This document shows, piece by piece, positions 1 to 6,128 of a stretch of 6,128 nucleotides of DNA (positions are counted from its first letter, which is position 1; each line of letters opens with the position of its first letter). This DNA is from an uncultured Rhodopirellula sp. Lineage in GTDB: Bacteria > Planctomycetota > Planctomycetia > Pirellulales > Pirellulaceae. The stretch covers positions 1 to 6,128 of the forward strand of contig CAJXTM010000261.1 in assembly GCA_913061385.1 (NCBI GenBank), read 5' to 3'. A program made the position numbers and the translations under genes. The notes under the pieces are model-generated. The model saw only the letters and a list, made by a program, of their open reading frames with translations, did no database searches and was not told the origin of the DNA.

Positions 1-18
1 GATGTGTATAAGAGACAG
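1..18 (+). other. Nextera transposase adapter (mosaic end), not genomic
   Basis: Bases 1-18 match the Tn5 mosaic-end adapter used in Nextera libraries (AGATGTGTATAAGAGACAG) lacking only its first base. The genomic insert therefore begins at about base 19. Translating the adapter gives MCIRDS, a known contaminant peptide in databases, and the frame that starts here on the plus strand is an artefact. The left edge of the contig is therefore a library end and not a biological end. Confidence 0.97.
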
Positions 19-2801
19 CTGTTCCCCTGCGGATCTTGCCACGCCATGTCAAAGTGTTGGTTTGCGTTCACGTTTGGCATGTAACTGGTGCCTTTCATGG
101 AAATGGCCTCTTCGGGGACATCCCGACTGCCATAGGTATGGGGATGGGGACCGACATATCGTTCGTTCGTATAGTTTGATTTCCACAATGGTCGGTGTGG
201 ATGAACGATGCGTTCGGAGTGTATTCGTTCGATGCGTGAACCAACTCGTTCAAGTTGTTCTGTTAAGTGTTCGCTGCTTGTCAGCACCAGCAGTTGGCGG
301 CCTTCGCTCGCATAGTCGCGAAGAGCCGCAGTGAAGGCACCATTCACGCTGTGGTGCGCATGAGATGCGTCAGGATTTGCTGCGGAGATGCATCTTTCAT
401 GCAGGTTTTGCTCCACTTCTGCGAGGGTTTCAATGACTAGGGGAACGTGCCGGCCGGATCGAGCAAGGAAAGCACCTGCCGCCATTCGAACAGCAATCAC
501 CGCGCAAGCCCTGTCAAATTCCGGGCACTGCATTTCATTCTGTCCGTCAATTTTTACGAAGTCATTCTTAGCTTCGGTTGCATGGTCTGTGTTTCGAATC
601 TTTGCGGAGTATTTGGTTGACCATTCAAGCCGTTGTAGGCGTCCACCTGTTAAGCGAATGAGCCAGCGACTTGCCTCGTGAGCGAGTGGTGACAATGAAG
701 TCGTTTTCTGCTTGGGAAAACCAAGTTGGTTCAATATTTGGGTTCGACGATTTCGCAACCATTGAACTCGCGATAGTGAGCTGATTCGACTGTCAACTTC
801 CTTTAGTTCCTTGATTAATAATTCCCGGTTGCTGCGTGTCGCTTCCAGATCGTTATTGTACCAATCGGCTTTCGTATCTGATGTCCCGCGCACATTCATG
901 CTGCTGTTCCGCATGCTCTGCCGTACTTCAGCAGCTTCACTTAAGCAGATATTCAAGCTCAACGTGACGCTTTCGAGTTCTGCAAGACGATCTCTGTGTT
1001 CTCGAGTCCATGCATCCATTTGACGATGTTCTGAAGCGGACGACTTGCGATTAGCGTTTTCGTCAAACGCGTGATTTTTTCGGAGTACTTCATCGCGATG
1101 GCGTTTTAACTGTTTGATGGCAGACAACAGCCATTGTTCGCATCGACGGGCCAGTGACAATTCGTTTGTGGGTGGATGGGACCCGTTCTCGGTATAGCGC
1201 TGGTTGTCGGTATGAATCTGTCTCAGGACGTCACGAATTGTTCGAAGCGTTGAGCTCAGTGTCGTTGCAGTTCCTGGGATGCTTTGGTCCTGCTCATACC
1301 AAGCTCGTGTGACACGGTCAGGTCCGGCATAGCGATCTACGAGCCAGTCGATTTGGCGTGTTGCCAGCAGAATGTGGTGGTTGATCAAGTCGCGGCCGCG
1401 AGCGAGTGGACTATTTGCTGCATGCTCAAGGTCCTTGGTCTGAGGTTTGTCAAGCGTGTGCAGGAAACGGTTCAGACGCATTCGTCTTAAGGAACGCTCG
1501 TCGACCGGTGACGGCGTTGAAACGGCTCCCCAGTGGCCTGTGAGTAGGCAGTGTTGCAACGCAGCAACCTCCATCTGAGCACGTTGCCAATGAATCACCT
1601 GCGCATCAATGTCTTCAAGTTGACGTTGTTTTTGCGTTCTGTCTGTGGTTGTCGTGCTCGTGGGATGATTTACCGCGCGAGACTGAAAGGTGTGCTTGCC
1701 AAGATCACTGAGTCGGTTGCTGAGCTGATTTCGTTTTGCTCGAAGACTACGGGCACGATCATGCAGTTCACGTAAGCGTGATTGTGGTTCTGATTGTCGT
1801 TTTCGGTTTGAGTTGCCGTTTCGCAATGCGCTGTGGTGCGGTCCGGGTGTCTCCGACGCGTTGGATGATTCCTCGGTTGTTTGCAGTCCAGTATTCTGCC
1901 GATCGACAAACTGACCATGGACAGCTACCTTCGAATCATCACTGAGGCATTGCGTTAGCCAAGATCTCCTGGAAAGCAACGACGCGTGTTCAGTTTCTTC
2001 CAGGGGGCCAGTGGAAGCTTGCAAACTTGAAAGCTCAGCTTCCGTATCAGCTAGTTCGGCACGTATCTGCGTTAGATCGTGTTGCTGATGTGCAGTGTTT
2101 GTTCTCGGGTTCGTCAGCGCATTGAGGCCGATGCTGCTGCCTGAACCTTGATGAGTCACATTTGAAGTGTAGGGAGAGTGATCTTCGAACGCGGCAGCTA
2201 TGTGAGTGGCAGCCGTGTGAGTGGCAGCCGTGTGAGTGGCAGCCGTATCGGAGATCGGGGAATCGATACCAGTGTTAACGGTTGGATTGCCGTCCCGGGC
2301 CGTTTTCGATTCGCACAGTTTGTGACTGTCTAGACCGCTGCGGATGCATGCTGAAACAACACGGGCCACGTTGGTCATTGCCGAATCGGTAATGACGCAA
2401 TCTGCAATCGCTTCAGGTATTTTAAATGAATGAATTGCCCGGTCAGCATCGGAGTTCTTGTTGATGTTGTGTAGCCAACCTGAATGTTCCACGCCAAAAT
2501 TGACAGTCTCGGCTCCACGCGGTTCGTACTGAACTGTTCGTCGGCCCAAGGCAGTACCGTCCTGCTCGCGGTAGTAGTGGACGAGTCCGTGGGGACCTGC
2601 AAGCACAACACGTCCGGTCGAAGAACTAAACATTCCAAGCGGATATCTGCGTTCCACCAGTGCATCTCTAAGGAAGCGAGTCAGCGCGGTTTTGCCGCTT
2701 CCCTGTGGTGTGTTGACGACATTGATCTGTTCTGAAAATGGCCCCAGTTCAACGCGTTGCAGCGGTCCATGGGTGTCAATGTCGATGCGATCCAACAACA
2801 T
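19..2801 (-). CDS. Large YhaN/SbcC-like coiled-coil P-loop ATPase, 3'-truncated by the contig end
   Basis: The minus strand is open without a stop from the ATG at 2801 to the left end (927 genomic codons); the last residues are missing. The start is supported by GGAGGAG 7 nt upstream and an in-frame stop at 2832-2834. Residues 1-40 resemble the YhaN/RecF/Rad50 N-terminus: a short strand pair (MLLDRIDIDTHGPL), then a P-loop TPQGSGKT with K37 and T38, whose usual first Gly is Thr31. A low-complexity Thr/Ala/His/Ser linker lies at about 170-240. Helical, charged, coiled-coil-like stretches lie at about 240-285, 340-375, 395-430 and 595-690. Residues 710-727 (ASRWLIRLTGGRLQRLEW) match the conserved block before the C-terminal ATPase lobe of YhaN-like proteins. 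VPLVIE (786-791) sits where Walker B is expected, and GRQLLVLTSSEHL (834-846) where the switch-His loop is expected, but the key acids, signature motif and His are altered. The likely role is in DNA ends, repair or chromosome maintenance (inference). No Mre11/YhaO-like partner lies immediately upstream. I am sure of the gene, fairly sure of the superfamily, and unsure of function. Confidence 0.85.
2201..2245 (-). repeat. Three perfect 15-bp tandem repeats inside the ATPase gene
   Basis: On the plus strand the unit TGTGAGTGGCAGCCG occurs at 2201-2215, 2216-2230 and 2231-2245, with a degenerate partial copy just before (ggcagcta, 2193-2200). The unit is a multiple of three, so the reverse-strand gene stays in frame and reads Thr-Ala-Ala-Thr-His repeated (about residues 186-200). 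It lies in the low-complexity linker between the N-terminal ATPase lobe and the first coiled-coil stretch, so length changes should be tolerated. Confidence 0.9.
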
Positions 2802-2808
2802 ACGGTGG

Positions 2809-2815
2809 CTCCTCC
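2809..2815 (-). promoter_or_regulatory. Shine-Dalgarno of the large ATPase gene
   Basis: Read on the minus strand this is GGAGGAG, followed by a 7-nt spacer (CCACCGT) and the ATG at 2801. It is the strongest ribosome binding site in the window, and it fixes the start of the reverse-strand gene together with the in-frame stop just upstream (2832-2834). Confidence 0.75.
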
Positions 2816-2967
2816 GTGGCCATGCAGGTACTCAATCCGCGTTCGCGTCTGAGCGAAATCCTACCAATGTGACTTCAACGACTTCCTTGCCGATTCGATT
2901 CCCCTTGCCTCTGTGACTCGGGTGGTCGTGATGGGACAGAACCTTGATGGGCACGCCCGCCGTGACT

Positions 2968-3032
2968 CTAGCGAATAGTGCTGTTTCACGGAAAGAGCGA
3001 AATTAGAATCAGCACTTTTGGTGAATCGCTAG
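2968..3032. repeat. Nested inverted repeat, possible structured RNA or operator
   Basis: Two perfect 7-bp arms are stacked in register. The outer arms are CTAGCGA (2968-2974) and TCGCTAG (3026-3032). The inner arms are AGTGCTG (2977-2983) and CAGCACT (3010-3016). The internal loop has 2 nt on the left and 9 nt on the right, and the apical loop is 26 nt. An alternative pairing is TTCAC (2985-2989) with GTGAA (3021-3025). It lies between two divergent genes and is not followed by a T-tract. It could be a 5' leader structure of either gene, a protein site, or chance; no known riboswitch was recognised. Confidence 0.45.
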
Positions 3033-3249
3033 CAAACGGTAATTGCAGGGGACTTGTTTGGGAAATGGTATTGGCGGTGCTAGTTGGCCTTTGTTACATG
3101 GCTAATCAGGTGCCGGTTTCGCGTTTGGGCGGAGTGCACCCGTTGTGCCATCTGAGGGAGAGTTTCAATACATTGCTGGCAAATGGCGATGAGGAGATGT
3201 TATTCCCAGTGGCACAGGACGTTTGGTTCAGACTTATTTGGAAATCAGG

Positions 3250-3987
3250 ATGTCGATTAAGACTCAATCACTCTTCTGCTCACGAACAACCATGAGCACA
3301 TTGATTGTCGCGTCAATAACCATTGCTTGTGGCGGAATCACCGGCTGTCAGGATGGCCCGATGTACGCCATGAAAACGGTCAATCCCTATTACCGTTGGC
3401 ACGAGTGGTCGGCGGACGAAGCATTTGGTATCACGGAACACGAGCGTCGCGAGCAACTGGCAATGCTGGCCGAGAACATCGGCGGTTACGACCCAGTTGC
3501 GCAAGCCAAGTGGCTGGACGCACTGAGTCATGTCATGGATACCGACGAGAGTCCTGAAATGCGTCGTCTGGCTGTGATGGCAGCAGGAAACGTCGACGAC
3601 CAGACTGCGGTGCAAATACTGGAAAAAGGCATGGACGATGATAGCGTCAAAGTTCGGATGCAATCCTGTCGTGCCCTTGGCAATCATACGGCAGATGAGA
3701 ATGTTCTTCTGTTGGCGAGTGCCGTTGGTTCCGAAACCAACACCGATGTAAAGCATGCTGCGATGCGGGCATTGCAGGAACAATCCAGCCCCAAGGCTGT
3801 GGAAGCACTCCGGTTGGCACTTTCAGATCGCGACCCGTCGACACAGAATCTGGCAATTGTGTCCTTACGTGGCGCGACTGGCAAAGATTTTGGTGATGAT
3901 CCCGAAACGTGGATTGCAGCTTTAGATGGGCAGCCTATCGAAGAACGTCCGACACGATTTGCGGATCGACTGCGTGAGTTGTTCTAG
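3250..3987 (+). CDS. HEAT-repeat lipoprotein (245 aa)
   Basis: I chose the ATG at 3250 (GGAA about 8 nt upstream). It gives a signal peptide with Lys4 and Arg12, a hydrophobic core (about residues 15-27) and a lipobox ITGC with Cys33 as the predicted lipidated residue. An upstream in-frame TTG at 3223 adds nine residues, and the ATG at 3292 would leave no basic n-region. After the Cys comes an aromatic-rich segment (NPYYRWHEWSADEAFG), then helical HEAT/PBS-lyase-type repeats at about residues 101-129, 130-164, 165-193 and 194-215, with the typical pattern of 'D..V+..A..ALG'. The C-terminus ends RFADRLRELF. HEAT solenoids bind partner proteins. A planctomycete-type envelope scaffold is my inference, and no enzymatic residues are visible. 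The gene is divergent from the ATPase and 285 nt upstream of the ApgM-family gene, so co-transcription is uncertain. Confidence 0.88.
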   Translation: MSIKTQSLFCSRTTMSTLIVASITIACGGITGCQDGPMYAMKTVNPYYRWHEWSADEAFGITEHERREQLAMLAENIGGYDPVAQAKWLDALSHVMDTDESPEMRRLAVMAAGNVDDQTAVQILEKGMDDDSVKVRMQSCRALGNHTADENVLLLASAVGSETNTDVKHAAMRALQEQSSPKAVEALRLALSDRDPSTQNLAIVSLRGATGKDFGDDPETWIAALDGQPIEERPTRFADRLRELF

Positions 3988-4026
3988 TTTCTTTGCAGCG
4001 ATTCTTCTGGCGACCTTTTCTCGCGA

Positions 4027-4054
4027 TGGTTCGGCAAGAATGGTTCGGCAAGAA
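4027..4054 (+). repeat. Perfect 14-bp tandem duplication
   Basis: TGGTTCGGCAAGAA occurs twice head to tail (4027-4040 and 4041-4054), 39 nt after the stop of the HEAT-repeat gene. It is non-coding. It is probably a slippage duplication; no function is visible. Confidence 0.85.
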
Positions 4055-4055
4055 T

Positions 4056-4076
4056 TGACTCGTCATGGATGAGTCA
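4056..4076 (+). terminator. 8-bp hairpin downstream of the HEAT gene
   Basis: TGACTCGT (4056-4063) pairs with ATGAGTCA (4069-4076) around the loop CATGG, with one G-T wobble. It lies 69 nt after the stop at 3987. No T-tract follows, so it is either a weak or factor-dependent terminator or a 3'-end stabilising hairpin. Confidence 0.35.
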
Positions 4077-4140
4077 GAGGTCGATGTTGCTCTGTCCTGC
4101 ATTTCGCGTCTAGCCGGAATTGTTTTCATCGCAGCAGGAA

Positions 4141-4163
4141 ACGCCGTATTGTGGCGTGTTTTT
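4141..4163 (+). terminator. Possible intrinsic terminator after the HEAT gene
   Basis: ACGCCG (4141-4146) pairs with TGGCGT (4152-4157), with one G-T wobble and the loop TATTG, and it is followed by GTTTTT (4158-4163). This is a short but correctly arranged stem plus T-run, 153 nt after the HEAT gene stop and 109 nt before the next start. The stem is short and I rate it as tentative. Confidence 0.4.
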
Positions 4164-4272
4164 GGACATCGAGGGGCGTGATGGCCGGACAACCCCCTTC
4201 CGTCCGCCTGCAACCTGAAGGAAACTAGCCTTTTTCTGATCGGTAGGCGAAATACAAGGGCGTTGTCTCGCG

Positions 4273-5496
4273 ATGAAATATGTAATTGTGATTCCGGATG
4301 GTTGTGCCGACGAGCCAATCGACGCACTTGATGGAAAAACACCTTTAGAAACCGCGCGAATGCCAGCGACTGATGCTGTTGCCAAAGCCGGTGCTTTGGC
4401 GTTGGCAAACAATACACCCCTGCACCTGCCAGCAGGCAGTGAGGTGGCAAACCTGTGTCTGCTCGGATACGACCCCGATGTCTACTTTACCGGTCGTGCT
4501 CCGCTAGAAGCCGCTGCCCAGGGAATCTCTTTGGGGCCCCATGACTGGGCTGTTCGTTGCAATCTGGTGACTGTGGAAGATCAAGTGATGGTTGATTTCA
4601 CGGCTGATCACATTACGACGGAGGAAGCCAAAGAATTGTTGGAGGCGGCGCAGGCCAGTTTGTTGGCGGATGTCCCTGATGGAGCTCGTTTCGAATTTGT
4701 TCCCGGTGTGAGTTATCGGAACTTGTTGGTTTATCGAGGGGAAGCTGGCGCGGTTGCACCATTCTCACCTGATACACGAACTCAGGCGCCGCATGATTTG
4801 ACAGATCTATCTGTGACTGATGAGTTTCCACGCGGCCCTGGCAGTGACCTGTTGGTTCAGTTGATGAGCCGTTCCGCGGAGTTGTTTGCCAGCCATCCTG
4901 TCAATCAGGCTCGCATTGCTGCCGGTAAGAAACCAGCAACCAATCTTTGGCTATGGGGATTGGGTGGAGCCCCCAATCTACCGTCGTTCCATGAACGTTA
5001 TGGTGTCAAAGGCGTTATGATCACTGCGGTTGATTTGCTGCGGGGGATCGCAGCCCTGGCAGGTTGGCCGCGCATTGAGGTTGAGGGAGCTACCGGGTAC
5101 CTCGATACCGATTATGCCGCCAAAGGACGTGCCGCGGTGCGGGCATTAGATGAGTACGATGTCGTTTGTGTTCATATCGAGGCTCCTGATGAGGCTTCTC
5201 ACGAGGGCCGCCATGATGCAAAAATTGAGGCGTTGGAGCAGATCGACCAGCACATTGTTGCACCGTTGGTGGAAGCACTTGAGCAGCAAGGTGACTATCG
5301 TATCCTGATTACACCGGATCATCCGACGCCGTGCGGCACTAAAAAACATAGCCATGGTATGGTTCCACTGGTAATTGCCGGTGCTGGCGTACAAGCTGAT
5401 ATGCAGAGCAGCTACGACGAAGTGGCTGCCGAAGCGAGTGGCCGCAGGTTCGATCAAGGATGGGATCTGATGGACGATTTTATTCAGACCCATTGA
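4273..5496 (+). CDS. apgM: ApgM-family phosphoglycerate mutase / candidate homoserine kinase (407 aa)
   Basis: This is a full-length member of the archaeal-type, cofactor-independent phosphoglycerate mutase family (COG3635, alkaline phosphatase superfamily); about 400 aa is usual. Visible motifs are the N-terminal MKYVIVIPDG with metal ligand Asp9, LPAGSEVANL with the nucleophile-position Ser56, HIEAPDEASHEG (301-312) with Asp306 and His310, and LITPDHPTPCGTKKHSHG (345-362) with Asp349, His350, His359 and His361. All expected metal-site residues appear present. The classical activity interconverts 3- and 2-phosphoglycerate in glycolysis. One bacterial branch of this family (TIGR02535) has been proposed to be a homoserine kinase, and the gene just downstream encodes aspartate kinase, which favours a threonine-pathway role. 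The sequence alone does not let me choose between them. The start is fixed by the conserved N-terminus although the ribosome binding site is weak (AAGGG about 12 nt upstream). The protein is cytoplasmic. Confidence 0.93.
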   Translation: MKYVIVIPDGCADEPIDALDGKTPLETARMPATDAVAKAGALALANNTPLHLPAGSEVANLCLLGYDPDVYFTGRAPLEAAAQGISLGPHDWAVRCNLVTVEDQVMVDFTADHITTEEAKELLEAAQASLLADVPDGARFEFVPGVSYRNLLVYRGEAGAVAPFSPDTRTQAPHDLTDLSVTDEFPRGPGSDLLVQLMSRSAELFASHPVNQARIAAGKKPATNLWLWGLGGAPNLPSFHERYGVKGVMITAVDLLRGIAALAGWPRIEVEGATGYLDTDYAAKGRAAVRALDEYDVVCVHIEAPDEASHEGRHDAKIEALEQIDQHIVAPLVEALEQQGDYRILITPDHPTPCGTKKHSHGMVPLVIAGAGVQADMQSSYDEVAAEASGRRFDQGWDLMDDFIQTH

Positions 5497-5502
5497 TTTT
5501 TG

Positions 5503-5522
5503 TTGACAGGTGCATCGATGCA
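5503..5522 (+). promoter_or_regulatory. TTGACA box followed by 12-bp palindrome, possible promoter/operator of aspartate kinase
   Basis: Seven bases after the stop of the upstream gene is a consensus -35 hexamer TTGACA (5503-5508). Two bases later comes the perfect palindrome TGCATCGATGCA (5511-5522), which would lie in the -35/-10 spacer, a usual place for a repressor site. I see no good -10 box at 17 nt, so the promoter reading is weak; the palindrome itself is certain. Confidence 0.35.
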
Positions 5523-5542
5523 ATGTCGGTGACACCAAAAAC

Positions 5543-5581
5543 CTCCACAGTTGCTAAGATTCAAGTGAGTCCGCTGTGGAG
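5543..5581 (+). repeat. 8-bp perfect inverted repeat in the aspartate kinase leader
   Basis: CTCCACAG (5543-5550) and CTGTGGAG (5574-5581) are perfect complements separated by 23 nt. As RNA this is a stem with a large loop, about 150 nt upstream of the start at 5724. There is no T-tract, so it is not an ordinary terminator. It does not resemble the lysine riboswitch as I know it. Confidence 0.5.
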
Positions 5582-5614
5582 AATGTTGATCCGGTATCGG
5601 ACACTTGTTTGTTG

Positions 5615-5656
5615 CCGGGGCATTGTTACCGGGGCATTGTTACCGGGTAATTGTTC
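5615..5656 (+). repeat. 14-bp tandem repeat, two perfect copies plus one degenerate
   Basis: CCGGGGCATTGTTA is at 5615-5628 and 5629-5642, followed by a diverged third copy CCGGGTAATTGTTC at 5643-5656. It is non-coding and lies 67 nt before the aspartate kinase start. It is followed by the palindrome TCGGCGCCGA (5655-5664). Confidence 0.85.
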
Positions 5657-5723
5657 GGCGCCGAGCAGTTGACCGTTGTTTTCCCTTTCCGATTCACTAC
5701 TGGATTGCATTAGCTGAAGTCTC

Positions 5724-6081
5724 ATGTCTTTGATCGTTCAAAAATTTGGTGGCACAAGTGTTGCGGACGTTGAGAAAATTCAGGCCGCGGCCCGAAAGGC
5801 GATTCGCGCCCAACGGCAAGGGCACCGAGTCGTCATGGTGGTGAGCGCCATGGGGAAAAATACAGATGCCCTGCTCGGACTCGCGGGTGAGATTAGTGAA
5901 CATCCACCTGCTCGTGAAATGGACATGCTGCTCAGTACTGGCGAGCAGGTCAGTGTGGCTTTGGTTGCGATGGCAATCCACGCGCTCGGGGCCAAAGCAG
6001 TCAGCCTGACCGGTGGCCAGCTCGGGATGAAGACAGACAACAGTTTTAGTAAGGCTCGGATCCGATCGATCTCGACAGAAC
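5724..6081 (+). CDS. lysC: Aspartate kinase, N-terminal 119 residues, truncated by adapter
   Basis: This enzyme phosphorylates L-aspartate with ATP, the first committed step toward lysine, threonine and methionine. Residues 1-119 follow the kinase fold closely: KFGGTSVA (7-14) with Lys7 in the nucleotide/aspartate site, [10 protein letters not shown] (39-48), [13 protein letters not shown] (65-77) with catalytic-site Thr72 and Glu74, and [11 protein letters not shown] (95-105) followed by ARI. The rest of the kinase domain and the C-terminal ACT domains (full length about 400-600 aa) lie beyond the contig. From base 6082 the frame stays open but encodes adapter ([16 protein letters not shown]), which must be removed. 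The start ATG at 5724 matches the family N-terminus; only a weak GAAG lies upstream. The gap to the ApgM-family gene is 227 nt, long enough for its own promoter. Confidence 0.95.
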
Positions 6082-6128
6082 CTGTCTCTTATACACATCT
6101 CCGAGCCCACGAGACCGAGGCTGATCTC
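6082..6128 (+). other. Nextera mosaic end, read-2 adapter and i7 index, not genomic
   Basis: CTGTCTCTTATACACATCT (6082-6100) is the mosaic end, CCGAGCCCACGAGAC (6101-6115) is the rest of the read-2 transposase adapter, CGAGGCTG (6116-6123) matches an i7 index (N710, from memory), and ATCTC starts the P7 side. The genomic insert ends at about base 6081. Any protein running through here, on either strand, carries artefact residues. Confidence 0.97.

Larger units (their letters stand above)
2802..3249. other. Divergent intergenic region (448 nt), no convincing gene
   Basis: This region separates the reverse-strand ATPase gene from the forward HEAT-repeat lipoprotein gene, so it should carry promoters for both. 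I found no clear sigma-70 pair of -35 and -10 boxes on either strand. A 105-codon plus-strand frame at 2978-3295 has one hydrophobic stretch but no recognisable family, and it overlaps the start of the lipoprotein gene in another frame, so I do not call it. The one notable structure is the nested inverted repeat at 2968-3032. Confidence 0.5.

Noticed and set aside
2201..2245. CRISPR-like repeats
   Set aside because: The copies are directly adjacent with no spacers, and they sit inside a coding frame.
2..2665. Many short plus-strand frames (about 68-110 codons, for example 2-334, 388-681, 811-1023) and short minus-strand frames at 1670-1918 and 2375-2665
   Set aside because: They are fragments opposite or out of frame with the single long reverse-strand gene. 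They show no family resemblance, and the first one begins inside adapter.
2978..3295. Plus-strand 105-codon frame with a hydrophobic stretch (about MVLAVLVGLCYMA)
   Set aside because: It has no recognisable domain and no clear ribosome binding site, and it overlaps the start of the lipoprotein gene in another frame. It also begins inside the nested inverted repeat.
3313..3783. 156-codon minus-strand frame opposite the HEAT-repeat gene
   Set aside because: It is the mirror of a clear coding frame with HEAT repeats and lipobox, and its composition (many Cys and His) is typical of a shadow frame.
3935..4450. 171-codon minus-strand frame across the spacer before the ApgM-family gene
   Set aside because: It overlaps the well-supported start of the ApgM-family gene and the end of the HEAT gene on the opposite strand, with no recognisable motifs.
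5497..5723. Lysine riboswitch upstream of lysC
   Set aside because: The leader is long enough, but I cannot match the conserved core or the multi-helix junction; only one simple stem is visible.
5697..6110. 137-codon minus-strand frame opposite aspartate kinase
   Set aside because: Its first residues ([10 protein letters not shown]) are translated adapter and the rest is antisense to conserved kinase motifs.

Overview
This looks like a bacterial contig of about 6.06 kb of genomic DNA flanked by untrimmed Nextera transposase adapter: bases 1-18 on the left and 6082-6128 on the right. By eye the base composition is moderate (roughly 50-55% GC). The gene content points to a planctomycete, probably Pirellulaceae/Rhodopirellula-like. 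The HEAT-repeat lipoprotein with a conserved aromatic N-terminal segment and a '...RLRELF' tail is a type I associate with planctomycetes, and the YhaN-like ATPase and the ApgM-family enzyme next to an aspartate kinase also fit. This placement is inference, not proof.

Layout: (1) Bases 2801 down to the left end are one uninterrupted minus-strand frame of at least 927 codons, cut by the contig edge. It is a large P-loop, coiled-coil ATPase of the YhaN/SbcC/RecF-like kind. Its nucleotide-binding half at the C-terminal side looks degenerate, and it carries a 15-bp in-frame tandem repeat. (2) Bases 2802-3249 are a divergent intergenic region with a nested inverted repeat at 2968-3032. (3) Bases 3250-3987 (+) encode a HEAT-repeat lipoprotein. 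(4) Bases 3988-4272 are a spacer with a 14-bp tandem duplication and two hairpins, one of them terminator-like. (5) Bases 4273-5496 (+) encode an ApgM-family protein, annotatable as cofactor-independent phosphoglycerate mutase but possibly the proposed homoserine kinase branch of that family. (6) Bases 5497-5723 are a 227-nt leader with a TTGACA box, a 12-bp palindrome, an 8-bp inverted repeat and 14-bp tandem repeats. (7) Bases 5724-6081 (+) encode the N-terminal 119 residues of aspartate kinase, cut by adapter.

The clearest biological link is between the ApgM-family gene and the downstream aspartate kinase: both could serve the aspartate-to-threonine pathway. I see no CRISPR, tRNA, rRNA or transposon. 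Nothing convincingly amounts to a new multi-gene system. The most interesting items are the degenerate ATPase and the possible homoserine kinase.
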